Notes: generated by a model from the sequence alone, not told the origin. DNA of 64,000 nucleotides from Bacillus_AB infantis_C (GCF_050107595.1 NZ_JBNILH010000015.1:1-64000); one strand, 5' to 3'; shown: positions 43,221 to 52,290, numbered from the stretch's first letter. Numbers and translations: made by a program.

Positions 43221-44249
43221 ATGAAAAAATGGAAATTCGCGAGTGCTCTTTTAGCTGCTTCATTAATGCTTGCAGCATGTGGATCTAACGAGGAAGCTTC
43301 AGGTGAAAAAGAAGCTAAGCCTGCAGCTGAGCAGACTTCTGGGGCAGCTGCGGAGCAGAACGGTGCTTACCCAATGACGGTATCTCCGACAGTGGCTTCA
43401 ATTGAAGGGGATAAAGGCGGGGAGTCTTATAACTTTGAAGATGTAGAATTTGAATCAATGCCAGACAATATCGTCGTATTTGACTTCGGTTTCCTGGATA
43501 CGCTGGATGCGCTGGGTGTTGAAGGAATCACAGGCGTTGCGAAAGACAATACTCTGCCAGCACATCTTGAGAAATATTCTTCTGATGAATATTCAAGCGT
43601 CGGCGGTTTGAAGGAGCCTCTCCTTGAAGACATCGCAGAACTGGATCCGGATGTTATCTTCATCTCCGGGCGCCAATCAGCATTCTACGAAGAACTGAAA
43701 GAAATCGCACCTGTTGTGTTCGTCGGAACTTCTCAGGAAGATTATTGGGGCACATTTGAGTCATCTGTTGACCTAGCAGCAAAAATGTTCGGCAAAGAAG
43801 CTGAAGCAGAAGAATATCTTGCAAAAATCGATACAGCTTTAGAGGAAGTTAAAACATTGTCTGGAAACTATGAAAATTCATTAGTGACTATGTATAACGA
43901 AGGGAAATTATCCGGATTTGCTGAAAACTCCCGCTACGGCTACATTTACGATATCTATGGATTCAAGCCGGTAACTAATAATATCGAGTCTTCATCCCAC
44001 GGATCAAACTTCGGCTTTGAAGCAATCCTGGAATTCAACCCGCAGGTATTGTTCGTCATCGACCGTACAGCGGCAATAGGCGGCGAATCTAATATCGATA
44101 AGGATATGGAAAACGACATCGTCAAGAAAACAGAAGCATACAAAAACAAAAAAATCGTATACCTCGATGGCCCGCTTTGGTACCTGGGCGGCGGCGGACT
44201 CCAGTCTGAGCTAGCGAAAATCGAAGAGATTGTAGCTGAGTTGAAATAA
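43221..44249 (+). CDS. yclQ: Petrobactin-type siderophore-binding lipoprotein
   Basis: 342 aa. Lipobox LAAC (Cys 20), an acidic/Ala linker, then a periplasmic-binding-type domain: IVVFDFGFLDTLDALGV, LDPDVIFISGRQS and a conserved GPLWYLGGGG near the end. Anchored outside the membrane, it hands ferric catecholate siderophore to YclNO. RBS AGGGGAGAAAGACAG. Transcribed separately from yclNOP by its own promoter. Confidence 0.92.
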   Translation: MKKWKFASALLAASLMLAACGSNEEASGEKEAKPAAEQTSGAAAEQNGAYPMTVSPTVASIEGDKGGESYNFEDVEFESMPDNIVVFDFGFLDTLDALGVEGITGVAKDNTLPAHLEKYSSDEYSSVGGLKEPLLEDIAELDPDVIFISGRQSAFYEELKEIAPVVFVGTSQEDYWGTFESSVDLAAKMFGKEAEAEEYLAKIDTALEEVKTLSGNYENSLVTMYNEGKLSGFAENSRYGYIYDIYGFKPVTNNIESSSHGSNFGFEAILEFNPQVLFVIDRTAAIGGESNIDKDMENDIVKKTEAYKNKKIVYLDGPLWYLGGGGLQSELAKIEEIVAELK

Positions 44250-44253
44250 AAGT

Positions 44254-44435
44254 GAGCCAAGGGGACGGTTCCCTTGGCTCTTTCTGAGATTGTGCCAGGG
44301 GGACAGGTCCCTTGGCTCTTTCTGAGATTGTGCCAGGGGGGACAGGTCCCTTGGCTCTTTCTGAGATTGTGCCAAGGGGGACAGGTCCCTTGGCACTTTT
44401 TTGAGACTGGGCCAGGGGACCTGTCCCCTCGGCAC
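44254..44435. repeat. REP tandem cluster 16
   Basis: Four first-type arms at a 38-39-bp period separated by TTTCTGAGATT, then one second-type arm; another tandem expansion, here of the first arm. Confidence 0.9.
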
Positions 44436-44452
44436 ATAATTGAGTGATTTCA

Positions 44453-45088
44453 TTGAAGCGGATAAATCATTATATTGATTCAGTGTTCTATAAGGAGGAT
44501 TCCCTGCTGGAGGAAGTTCTTTCATCCATCGTGGAAAATGGGATGCGGTCTATCTCTGTTTCACCTTCCACTGGAAAGCTGCTGACAATGCTTGTCTCTA
44601 TTTCTGGGGCTACAAATGTACTGGAAATCGGAGCGCTTGGAGGGTACAGCGGAATTTGCCTTGCCAGGGGTTTCGACGCAGAAGGAAAGCTGACTTCCCT
44701 TGAATTGATGGAAAGCTATGCAGAGTTGGCCCATAGCAACCTCGAAAAAGCGGGCTTTGGCGGGCAAGTAACTTATTTGACTGGACCGGCTTTGGAAAAC
44801 CTGGACCAGCTCGTCGATGATAATAAGAAATTCGATTTTTTCTTCATTGATGCAGATAAAGAGAATTACGAGAACTATCTGGAGCATTGCATTCAGCTGG
44901 CAGAAAAGGGAGCATTGATTGTTTGTGACAATGTACTCGCAAGAGGCACGGTAGCAGACGAAAAGGCAGAGCGCACACGCCATACTGAATTTATGAAAAA
45001 GTTCAATCAAGCTGTTGCAGACCACCCGAGATTGGAGTCTGTACTGGTGCCGATTGGGGACGGGCTGACGATATCTAGGGTGAAGTGA
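44453..45088 (+). CDS. Class I SAM O-methyltransferase
   Basis: 211 aa, CCoAOMT/YrrM-like: motif I NVLEIGALGGYSGI, FDFFFIDADKENY (metal and SAM site), IVCDNVLARG. Methylates a catechol-type or similar acceptor, unknown here. TTG 44453 follows a weak GAGTGA site; GTG 44444 is the alternative. The TGA stop is part of a REP. Confidence 0.85.
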   Translation: MKRINHYIDSVFYKEDSLLEEVLSSIVENGMRSISVSPSTGKLLTMLVSISGATNVLEIGALGGYSGICLARGFDAEGKLTSLELMESYAELAHSNLEKAGFGGQVTYLTGPALENLDQLVDDNKKFDFFFIDADKENYENYLEHCIQLAEKGALIVCDNVLARGTVADEKAERTRHTEFMKKFNQAVADHPRLESVLVPIGDGLTISRVK

Positions 45089-45150
45089 GCCAAGGGGACA
45101 GGTACCGTCGCTCTTTTTGAAACTGGGCCAAGGGGTCTGTCCCTATGGCT
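45087..45150. repeat. REP pair 17
   Basis: First arm mutated (GGTACCGTCGCTC), second arm CCCTATGGCT. Confidence 0.85.
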
Positions 45151-45170
45151 TACTAATTGGAGGGATATAA

Positions 45171-45503
45171 ATGTTTGTACAAATACGCAAATGGACATTA
45201 ACAGAAGGAAATGCTGATAAGATTCTTGATCGTTTTCAAAAGAAGCCGGGTGATGGGCCGTCGCTGATTGAGCAGCGAGAAGGATTCATAGGCCGTGAGC
45301 TGATGGTGAATAATGCCCGCCGCGGAGAAGAAGAGGTGGTCATGATCATCCGCTGGGAATCTGAAAAGGCATGGAAGGCATGGGAGAAGAGTCCGGAGCA
45401 TATTGCCGGGCATAAGAACAAGATTAAAGAGAATGGCGGGAAGCCGCCGAAGCCTGAGTATGTAATTGATATGGAAGTTACTAATTATACGGTGGTTGAG
45501 TGA
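45171..45503 (+). CDS. hmoA: Haem-degrading monooxygenase HmoA
   Basis: 110 aa, ferredoxin-like ABM domain very close to B. subtilis HmoA (YetG): MFVQIRKWTL, MIIRWESEKAWKAWEKS, HIAGHKN. Opens the haem ring to release iron. Lies one gene after yclQ, consistent with iron supply, though no Fur box is seen before it. RBS TTGGAGGGATATAA. Confidence 0.88.
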   Translation: MFVQIRKWTLTEGNADKILDRFQKKPGDGPSLIEQREGFIGRELMVNNARRGEEEVVMIIRWESEKAWKAWEKSPEHIAGHKNKIKENGGKPPKPEYVIDMEVTNYTVVE

Positions 45504-45600
45504 GAGCCAGGGGGACAGGTCCCTTGGCTTTTTTTTGGAATGGGCCAGGGGGTCTGTCCCCATGGCTCGAGATGGGCCAGGGGACCTGTCCCCTTGGTAC
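45504..45600. repeat. REP cluster 18
   Basis: Three arms; the last (GGGCCAGGGGACCTG) runs into the terminator of the convergent gene. Confidence 0.88.
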
Positions 45601-45604
45601 AAAA

Positions 45605-45632
45605 AAAGAAGCAGATTATCTGCTTCTCTCAC
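45605..45632 (-). terminator. Terminator overlapping the end of the Excalibur gene
   Basis: AGAAGCAGATAATCTGCTTCT then seven T on the minus strand; the left stem includes the last codons and the stop. Confidence 0.8.
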
Positions 45633-46374
45633 ATGCAAAATTATCATGATCGCGATCATGTTTTGAATCATATGCCGGATGGCTGGAGTCCACTCCATTC
45701 GGATATACTTTCCTTAATTCTGTACAATTCGCAAATGATTCTGTCTGGGCTGCTGCCTGCTCAGCAGCTGCAGCTGCCTCGGCGGCTTCTTGTTCTTTGC
45801 GTTTACGCTCGGCTTCCAATGCGGCTTCCTGCTCCTTGCGTTTACGTTCCGCCTCTAAAGCAGCTTCTTGTTCTTTTCTTTTACGTTCTGCTTCAAGTGC
45901 AGCTTCCTGCTCTTTTTTCTTTTTCTCTTCTTCTAATTTTTGCTGTTCAGCCTGCTTTTGTGCCTCTTCTTCAAGGCGTTTTTGCTCAGCAGCTTTTTTG
46001 TCCTCTTCCTGTTTTTCCTGTTCAGCTAATTTAGCGGCTTCCTCTTTCTTTTTCGCTTCCTCAGCTGCCTCTTTTTCAGCAGTATCTTTGTCAACTGTTG
46101 CTGCGACCTTATTTACGTTTAGATCTGCTGCGCTTTCCTTCTCAGTTGATGTAGCAGATGGAGAAGTCAGTGTGAGAATGAATGCTGAAATCAAACCCAG
46201 GGCAATTAGATATTTAGATTTGGAAAACTGAATCTGGCCTCGTTGATAAAGTTTATTCAAAAGATATCCCACAAAGAAAATGATGATGCCTATCCATGCT
46301 CTTTGGGATCCGACTAGACAAAATAATAAAAATAGAACAGAGATGATCAGCAATATTAATCTTACAAACTTCAA
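45616..46374 (-). CDS. Membrane protein with coiled coil and C-terminal Excalibur domain
   Basis: 252 aa. Two N-terminal helices (about 4-37 and 56-72), then about 130 residues of Glu/Lys/Ala coiled coil containing three exact 13-residue repeats KEQEAALEAERKR, and a C-terminal Excalibur calcium-binding motif (CTELRKVYPNGV ... DRDHDNFACE). Probably displays a Ca-binding domain outside the cell on a stalk. A related secreted Excalibur protein lies at 60792. Confidence 0.82.
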   Translation of the reverse strand: MKFVRLILLIISVLFLLFCLVGSQRAWIGIIIFFVGYLLNKLYQRGQIQFSKSKYLIALGLISAFILTLTSPSATSTEKESAADLNVNKVAATVDKDTAEKEAAEEAKKKEEAAKLAEQEKQEEDKKAAEQKRLEEEAQKQAEQQKLEEEKKKKEQEAALEAERKRKEQEAALEAERKRKEQEAALEAERKRKEQEAAEAAAAAEQAAAQTESFANCTELRKVYPNGVDSSHPAYDSKHDRDHDNFACERSR

Positions 46375-46472
46375 GATGTATCCTCCCTATGTGTAGTAGA
46401 ACCATAATACCATACATTCACTTTGGGAGAAAATGTATTTTTTTCTAAGGGGTTTTATTAAAATGAAGTAGA

Positions 46473-46538
46473 GAGCCAGGGGGACAGGTCCCGTGGCTCT
46501 TTTTAGAACTGGGCCAGAGAACCTGTCCCTGTGGCTCT
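46473..46538. repeat. REP pair 19
   Basis: Both arms; loops GACAGG and AACCTGTCC. Confidence 0.87.
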
Positions 46539-46591
46539 TCATTTATGATACAGTGATATTAATAGTAAAAGAATTGGATAGAAGGCTGGGA

Positions 46592-46891
46592 ATGACAATT
46601 AAAAAACTAATCTTGTTAATCTTATTTTGGCTTCTCATTATATTTTCCGTCACAGCCCAACTTTCAGAAGAATTCATCCTGTGGCTAAGACCAAATGCGG
46701 TTTCTCTTATCGATGAAAGAATGAGCTATACCTTCGGTCCTATGTTAATAAATTTCATAGTGGTATTTTTATTATGGAAAAGCAAAATCCGAAAGAATTT
46801 GCTTCACTTATTGCTGCTATGCAATGCAGTTTTTTTCCTCTATTATATTTATTATCAGTTTGGGGATATGGGTCTTGGTAAGTTTAGGTGA
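46592..46891 (+). CDS. Small three-helix membrane protein
   Basis: 99 aa with hydrophobic helices at about residues 4-23, 46-61 and 68-86. ATG 46592 follows GAAGGCTGGGA; the longer open frame upstream is translated REP. Stop TGA taken from the next REP. Not recognised. Confidence 0.65.
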   Translation: MTIKKLILLILFWLLIIFSVTAQLSEEFILWLRPNAVSLIDERMSYTFGPMLINFIVVFLLWKSKIRKNLLHLLLLCNAVFFLYYIYYQFGDMGLGKFR

Positions 46892-46974
46892 GCCAGGGGG
46901 ACAGGTCCCTTGGCTCTTTTTAAGATTGGGCCACGGGACCTGTCCCCATGGTTCAAAACAAGGGATCTGTCCCA
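46890..46974. repeat. REP pair 20 plus fragment
   Basis: Complete pair followed by a short AAGGGATCTGTCCC fragment. Confidence 0.87.
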
Positions 46975-46988
46975 TATTGAGGTGCTTT

Positions 46989-47591
46989 ATGATTAAATTA
47001 ACTAGAAAAATACCAGGGTATATCCTAAGCTTGGTCTTTGGGTTATTGCTGGGGGCAATAGCCAAGTATTTGGATACAGTCTCTGTTGATGGGCGTTGGG
47101 GGAGTTATTTTCTAAGCTATTTAGCGGATATTTTTACGAGGCCCGGCATTTGGGTATTGACCGGGACGATTTTGGCTGCGTATAGTAAAACATTGTTACG
47201 AGCGGCTCTGAATACGTTCCTGTTCTTCATCGGCATGCTGATAAGTTACTATGTGTATTCTGCCTATTTATTCGGCTTTTTTCCAACGAGTTATTTTCTT
47301 CTGTGGGGCAGTGCAGCTATTGCATCGCCTTTCTTGGCAATTGTTGTTTGGAAATCTAAGAATGACCCGCGTCTAGCGTTTGTCCTGCCAGCTCTCCCGA
47401 TGGGACTTTTATTAAGCCTTTCCCTGGGAATAGGTCTATTTTATGTGTATGTATCTTATGTAGAAGAGTTAATGATGTATATGGTTCTAGGCATCATTTT
47501 TTACAGGACAGGTAAGCAAATGGCTATATCCGTTATACTTTCATTCGTTATTGCTATTATTTTCGGCCTTTATAGTCCAATACAATTTTGA
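46989..47591 (+). CDS. Polytopic membrane protein (DUF6518-like?)
   Basis: 200 aa, six hydrophobic helices. ATG 46989 follows TTGAGGTGCTTT, so about 55 codons of open frame upstream are REP translation. The overall layout resembles small DUF6518-type integral proteins, but this is tentative. TGA stop supplied by the next REP. Confidence 0.65.
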   Translation: MIKLTRKIPGYILSLVFGLLLGAIAKYLDTVSVDGRWGSYFLSYLADIFTRPGIWVLTGTILAAYSKTLLRAALNTFLFFIGMLISYYVYSAYLFGFFPTSYFLLWGSAAIASPFLAIVVWKSKNDPRLAFVLPALPMGLLLSLSLGIGLFYVYVSYVEELMMYMVLGIIFYRTGKQMAISVILSFVIAIIFGLYSPIQF

Positions 47592-47664
47592 GCCATGGGG
47601 ACAGACCCCTTGGCTCTTTTTAAAGTGGGCCAAGGGGTCTGTCCCCATGGTTCCCCTTGGCTCT
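47590..47664. repeat. REP cluster 21
   Basis: Pair plus a trailing CCCCTTGGCTC half arm between convergent genes. Confidence 0.87.
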
Positions 47665-48523
47665 ATCCCCCCAGCTTCTCCGGATTCATAGTAATATAAA
47701 TCTCCGCAATACAATCATCAAAGATCGAAAAGCTTATGGTGCTGTGGATGTGCCCGTCCATATAGTTGACCATGGCAGGCTGGCCATTGACAGTGGTGAG
47801 AGTGAACTGCACTTCATGGGGTAAATTACGTGTAATTCCTTGTAAGAAGGCCAATACCCGCTGGCGGGTGAGAATCGGACGTACTGCGGCTTTGACTTTT
47901 CCGCCGCCGTCGGAGTAGAGTGTGACATTTTCTGAGATGAGTTCGAGCAGGTCTTCTGTGCGTTCTGTTTGGAAAGCGAGGATGAAGCGCTGGATCAATG
48001 ATAGATTCTTTTTATAATCCAAGCTTTCTCCTTCAGCGGCAGCCATCTTCTGCTTGGAGCGGCTGAACAGCTTGCGGCAGTTATCTTCCGTTTTTTCAAT
48101 CATTCTGCTAATCTCCCCATACGAAAAACCAAATGCCTCCCGCAGCAGCAGAACAGCCCGCTCATGAGGGGTGAGATGCTCCATCATCCGTAAATAGGCG
48201 ATGCTTAAAAACTCCTTCTCCATAAAGATTTCCGAAGGATCGGTGCGAGGGTCCCCGGCCTGCAGGAGGGGCTCTGGATTCCATGGACCGATATATTGCT
48301 CTTTTTTTACCTTGGCGGATCTTAAAAAATCAATGCAGCGGTTTGTCATCATTCTGCATAAATAAGCCTTCTTGTTCTTAACTTCCAGTTCAGGCAGCTG
48401 ATAGGCCCGGAGGAAGGTTTCCTGGATCAGATCTTCTGTTTCCGAGATGGAGCCTGTCATGCGGTAGCCGAGAGAAAATAATAATGGCTTATACAGCACA
48501 TAATCTTCATTGCTAATTTGCAT
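47663..48523 (-). CDS. ECF41/SigJ-like sigma factor
   Basis: 286 aa. Sigma region 2 (MTGSISETEDLIQETFLRAY), region 4 (LTPHERAVLLLREAFGFSYGE) and a C-terminal SnoaL-like domain (about 175-285) that modulates activity in ECF41 factors without a separate anti-sigma. It overlaps the upstream FAD oxidoreductase by 11 bp, a typical ECF41 partner arrangement. Confidence 0.88.
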   Translation of the reverse strand: MQISNEDYVLYKPLLFSLGYRMTGSISETEDLIQETFLRAYQLPELEVKNKKAYLCRMMTNRCIDFLRSAKVKKEQYIGPWNPEPLLQAGDPRTDPSEIFMEKEFLSIAYLRMMEHLTPHERAVLLLREAFGFSYGEISRMIEKTEDNCRKLFSRSKQKMAAAEGESLDYKKNLSLIQRFILAFQTERTEDLLELISENVTLYSDGGGKVKAAVRPILTRQRVLAFLQGITRNLPHEVQFTLTTVNGQPAMVNYMDGHIHSTISFSIFDDCIAEIYITMNPEKLGG

Positions 48524-49799
48524 GCTTTACCCTCATTTCTTTATCAATCACTTCCAGAGCAGCCTGTTGTCCGCTTTCCGCTGCAGCCTCTGACAGTATG
48601 AAAGACGGTGAGGCCCAATCTCCGGCAGCGTAGAGCCCGGGGAGGATGGCGCAGCCGCGGGAAAATAGCGATGCGTCTTCAGCCTTTGGCAGGCGGGCAT
48701 TCACCGTTATTTGCGGAAGGCATCTCTTCGTAATGATATATTTCTGCCAGCCAGGCTGTAATACCTCTAAAAAATTCTCGAGCTTCTTTTTTTCTTCCCT
48801 AACATCAATGGACTCATCAGGATGATGGTATTTCAGGACATGGAGAATGGTGCTTTCTCCTTTTTGTGACAGCCGGGCGTAGTTAGAGTGAACAGAATAA
48901 TAGTAGGGTGCTTCGATTCCCATCGCAAATAAATTTTCCGGATTGGGGAGCTTGGTTAATGCAACATCCAATACGGCCGCTTTGATAGGTTCAAAATGAT
49001 TGAAAGGGAGCTTGCCGGATTCGCCGAGCAGACCATTCAGTGCTTGAGGGGGGCCGCTATAAATGATGTTATTGCAAAGGACGGGTTCATGATTGTGGAC
49101 GGACACCTGCCACTGGCCGCTGTCCAATGCAATCAGCTGATTCACATTTGCACTGGTCCGGATCTGTACATTGTTAGTAACCGCCTGGTTGTACAGCTGG
49201 TCAATAATGGATTGCCATCCATCATCCACATAGATCACACCGCCCATGCCGATTTGCATGTGGGCCAGCATGACACTTGCACTGATTTGTTCGGGGGCAT
49301 GGGAATAGCTCACAAGGCGTCCAAGTGTAAAAAGAAGTTTCTGGATGTTAGGTGTTTGTGTGGTTTCTTCCACGAACTGCTGGAAGGTTTGATTGCTGTA
49401 TTGCCCTGGGTGCAGCTTCTGAACCTTGCGCAGGATCCCTATCCATTCTATTTTTTCTTTCCAACTTAGTAGTTTTGATTGAAGGACCCCATTCGGTGAA
49501 AAAGGCGCCGTAAAAGATTCGTGGCCATCCATTAACAAGCCGCCTAATTTAGGCGCACGGCCATTGATCTCCACACCCAATTCTTTGAGGATGGGCACTG
49601 CCTTGCCTTTTTTATAAAGTGCATGCGGTCCAATGTTAAAATAATGCCCGCTGATGATATCCGTTTTCGCACGTCCTCCGGCAGATTTCGCTTTTTCAAG
49701 CAGCAGAGTCTTCATCCCTGCTTTTCCAAGAACAACTGCGGAAACAAGACCTGCTAAACCGCCACCTATGATGACAGCATCCCAGTGATTCTGAGTCAT
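48513..49799 (-). CDS. FAD-dependent oxidoreductase (amine oxidase/desaturase-like)
   Basis: 428 aa. N-terminal dinucleotide fold VIIGGGLAGLVSAVVLGKAG with GGRAKTDI, and C-terminal LYAAGDWASPSFILSEAAA. Similar to phytoene-desaturase/protoporphyrinogen-oxidase-like flavoproteins; substrate unknown. ATG 49799 after ACAGGAGGGATATTT; upstream open frame is REP. First gene of a two-gene operon with the sigma factor. Confidence 0.87.
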   Translation of the reverse strand: MTQNHWDAVIIGGGLAGLVSAVVLGKAGMKTLLLEKAKSAGGRAKTDIISGHYFNIGPHALYKKGKAVPILKELGVEINGRAPKLGGLLMDGHESFTAPFSPNGVLQSKLLSWKEKIEWIGILRKVQKLHPGQYSNQTFQQFVEETTQTPNIQKLLFTLGRLVSYSHAPEQISASVMLAHMQIGMGGVIYVDDGWQSIIDQLYNQAVTNNVQIRTSANVNQLIALDSGQWQVSVHNHEPVLCNNIIYSGPPQALNGLLGESGKLPFNHFEPIKAAVLDVALTKLPNPENLFAMGIEAPYYYSVHSNYARLSQKGESTILHVLKYHHPDESIDVREEKKKLENFLEVLQPGWQKYIITKRCLPQITVNARLPKAEDASLFSRGCAILPGLYAAGDWASPSFILSEAAAESGQQAALEVIDKEMRVKHAN

Positions 49800-49882
49800 A
49801 AATATCCCTCCTGTATTAAATTCATTCTCAAGACGATTGAAGGGGGAATTTTGTGACCAGAGGGCCTCAGATCTTTTTGGGG

Positions 49883-49978
49883 GAGCCAAGGGGACAGGTC
49901 CCTTGGCTCTTTTTGAAATGGGCCAGGGGGTCTGTCCCCGTGGCTCAGACTGGGCCAGGGAACCTGACCCCATGGCCC
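49883..49978. repeat. REP cluster 22
   Basis: Three arms in the divergent spacer between the oxidoreductase and the ECF operon. Confidence 0.87.
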
Positions 49979-50050
49979 AGCACAAAAAATGTTGTTTTTC
50001 ATGAAACAATTTCCTTTTTCATCCGTGTATACTGCAGAGGGAGGTGGCGA

Positions 50051-50554
50051 ATGGCGAAGTTGTCTTTGGATGGTTTGTATGAGGAGTATGCGAGGGATGT
50101 GCTGCGCTATTTGCTGTCTCTTTCAGCGGATCGTGCTACTGCGGAGGATATGATGCAGGAGACGTTTTACCGCGCGTATTTGCATATTGAAGATTTGCAT
50201 GAGGAGAAGGTCAGGCCATGGCTTTTCCGGGTTGCTCAGAATGCGTATATAGACCATATCCGGAAGCGGAAAAAAGAAAGCATTACATCTGATGAGTTTT
50301 TCACTGGGCTGAAGGACACTGGAGCATCTATGGAGCATCGCGTTTTTCAGCAGGAAAAGCTGGGTGAGGTGATCGAACGGATGCAGAGGCTGCCGGAGCC
50401 GCAGAAGCAGGCATTGCTTCTTGTGACCGTGCATGATTTTACATACAGGGAAGCGTCAGAAATCTTAGGTGTATCAGAATCAAATACAAGGCTGCTGGTG
50501 TTCCGTGCGAGGAAGAAGCTGCGCGATTTTGAGAGGGGTGAAGAAGATGAGTGA
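50051..50554 (+). CDS. ECF RNA polymerase sigma factor
   Basis: 167 aa. Region 2 DRATAEDMMQETFYRAYLHI and WLFRVAQNAYIDHIRKR; region 4 LPEPQKQALLLVTVHDFTYR and LGVSESNTRLLVFRARKKL. Compact SigM/SigW-like factor. ATG after GAGGGAGGTGGCGA. Overlaps its anti-sigma gene by 8 bp. Confidence 0.92.
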   Translation: MAKLSLDGLYEEYARDVLRYLLSLSADRATAEDMMQETFYRAYLHIEDLHEEKVRPWLFRVAQNAYIDHIRKRKKESITSDEFFTGLKDTGASMEHRVFQQEKLGEVIERMQRLPEPQKQALLLVTVHDFTYREASEILGVSESNTRLLVFRARKKLRDFERGEEDE

Positions 50555-51683
50555 GGATTTTAAGAAAAAGCTTGAGGATTATAGTAATGGGCTGCTTTCT
50601 AAGGAAGAAACTGAAGAAGTGGAAAAAGAATTGGATAAAATGGAATTATATCAATCCTATTTAGATTCATTGATGGGGTCGGAAGAGGAAACGGAAAAGG
50701 GACCTTCGATTGAGAAGAAGCTGGTCAAGAAAGGAAAGTGGAAGGCCCGCCTGCAGAATGCGTGGACGGCTTTATCATTGCTTCTGCTGTTTCTGATTGT
50801 GGGCTGGGTTACTTCGGCCATTTTTTATTCATGGGGAAAGCCGGATCGGCAAGAAATATATGCAGATGCCATTAAGGCGGCTGTAGAGACAACCCAGCCT
50901 AATATTAGGATAGGTAGCACAGGGATGAACACTGGTGCATTTACCATGACTTACGATGGGGAACTTCGCAAAATGATAGGCAGGGAGGAGGAAACTGTTG
51001 ATCGCTTCAAGACAAAATTCCTTCTTGGATGGTTTTCGTTTAGATTGCCGAATGGCCTATCAGATCGCCAGCAATTCTTTTATCCCGAGAATGTAGTGAA
51101 CTATAAGATTACGGACGGCTTCGACCAGCTGGAAAAGTTGCCCAAGGGAACTGTCTCGGAATTATATATCACCTTCACAGACTATATGAGCACAGACGAA
51201 TTTTTAAAAAAGATGGAAGATAAAGAGATGATGCCCGTCTGGATGGCTGCAGATACTGGGAGAGAAAATGAGCGTGAGAGCAATCCGATAGGTCCCGATG
51301 AGCCATTTGGCTTCCCTTATTTAGGCTATGGCTTCCAATCTGACTTTAAGAAAGTTTCGAGAGAAGAGAAAAAAGGATTATTAGTAGGATATTCTACAGA
51401 AATTAGCGAAACAGAAAGCATAGACTCATATGGTGATGGTGAAAAAAGGGAAGCCGAATTCTTGAAAGCCCTCCACTTGATTGAAGAATATCAACGCAGG
51501 ACCCGGTCCCTCCACTGGCAAACAAAAGAAGAGCTGAAAACCAAAGTCGATTATATTGAAGAAAATGGCGTCCGGCTCTACGGGGCTGTTGTGACCGGTC
51601 CATCAAAGGAACTCTTGAAGCTAAAAGAGGAAGATTGGGTGGGGAGCGCGAAGATAGGGGAGAAGCGGCTGTGGAATTGGTAG
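50547..51683 (+). CDS. Membrane anti-sigma factor
   Basis: 378 aa. The cytosolic N-terminus (KLEDYSNGLLSKEETEEVEK) should bind the sigma factor, one transmembrane helix follows (about 75-94), then a large external domain of the sigma-regulator N/C-terminal type (FLLGWFSFRLPNG, GPDEPFGFPYLGYGF, LHWQTKEELKTKVDYIEENG). Translational overlap with the ECF gene supports a functional pair. Signal sensed is unknown. Confidence 0.87.
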   Translation: MSEDFKKKLEDYSNGLLSKEETEEVEKELDKMELYQSYLDSLMGSEEETEKGPSIEKKLVKKGKWKARLQNAWTALSLLLLFLIVGWVTSAIFYSWGKPDRQEIYADAIKAAVETTQPNIRIGSTGMNTGAFTMTYDGELRKMIGREEETVDRFKTKFLLGWFSFRLPNGLSDRQQFFYPENVVNYKITDGFDQLEKLPKGTVSELYITFTDYMSTDEFLKKMEDKEMMPVWMAADTGRENERESNPIGPDEPFGFPYLGYGFQSDFKKVSREEKKGLLVGYSTEISETESIDSYGDGEKREAEFLKALHLIEEYQRRTRSLHWQTKEELKTKVDYIEENGVRLYGAVVTGPSKELLKLKEEDWVGSAKIGEKRLWNW

Positions 51684-52207
51684 TGGAGCGGGACAGGGAG
51701 CCTGTCCCTTCGTTTCTAAAGAAGCTTATTTTATTGTTTCCATTTCTTTATCTGCTTCATGATATAGAAGAGATTTTAACGGTTGAGGAATTTCTCGGCA
51801 TCCACTCGGATATCATTCCATTTCATGTGACAGCAGCGGAATTCTCGCTGGCTTTTACGCTGTTATGGGTCGTGGCTTCGATTGGCTGTTTTAAAGCGGC
51901 AGGCGGTAGAACCTTTTTAGGGATGAAGCCAGTTGTTTTTATCTCCTTTTTAATACCGGGAATTCTGCTTGCCAATGGAATTGGCCATCTTTTTCAATTC
52001 ATTTTTTTCAAAGGCTATGTGCCTGGGATTGTGACCAGTCTATTAATCATCTTTCCTTATTCATTTTTCACAGCAAAGCAACTGATTGCTGAAAGGCTGC
52101 TGACAGTAAAAAGGTTCTTAGGGTATCTCATCCTGGGATTTATTTTGCAGGCGCCGGCGGCGTTGGCTGCGCATTTTATATCGAAATTAATTTTGGGGCT
52201 GTTTTGA
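51671..52207 (+). CDS. HXXEE-domain membrane protein
   Basis: 178 aa, about five transmembrane helices. The HDIEE motif (LYLLHDIEEILTVEEF) and GIHSDIIPFHVTAAEF mark the HXXEE family of unknown function. GTG 51671 follows AGGGGAG and overlaps the anti-sigma end by 13 bp. The first residues (DREPVPSF) are encoded by a REP-like fragment at about 51690-51709. TGA stop from the next REP. Confidence 0.82.
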   Translation: MELVVERDREPVPSFLKKLILLFPFLYLLHDIEEILTVEEFLGIHSDIIPFHVTAAEFSLAFTLLWVVASIGCFKAAGGRTFLGMKPVVFISFLIPGILLANGIGHLFQFIFFKGYVPGIVTSLLIIFPYSFFTAKQLIAERLLTVKRFLGYLILGFILQAPAALAAHFISKLILGLF

Positions 52208-52270
52208 GCCAAGGGGACAGACCCCTTGGCTCGTTTTGAGACTGGGCCAGGGGGTCTGTCCCCCTGGCTC
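52206..52270. repeat. REP pair 23
   Basis: Textbook pair. Confidence 0.92.
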
Positions 52271-52290
52271 CTAATTAGGAGGCGAAATAA

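Noticed and set aside
21657..50009. Open frames reading GPGGLTPWL, EPRGQTPWL and similar in many places on both strands
   Set aside because: They are translations of the REP palindromes, not proteins. The same sequence also lengthens real genes at their 5' ends (for example at 35142, 46989, 49799, 50051), so those starts were moved to the codons with ribosome sites.
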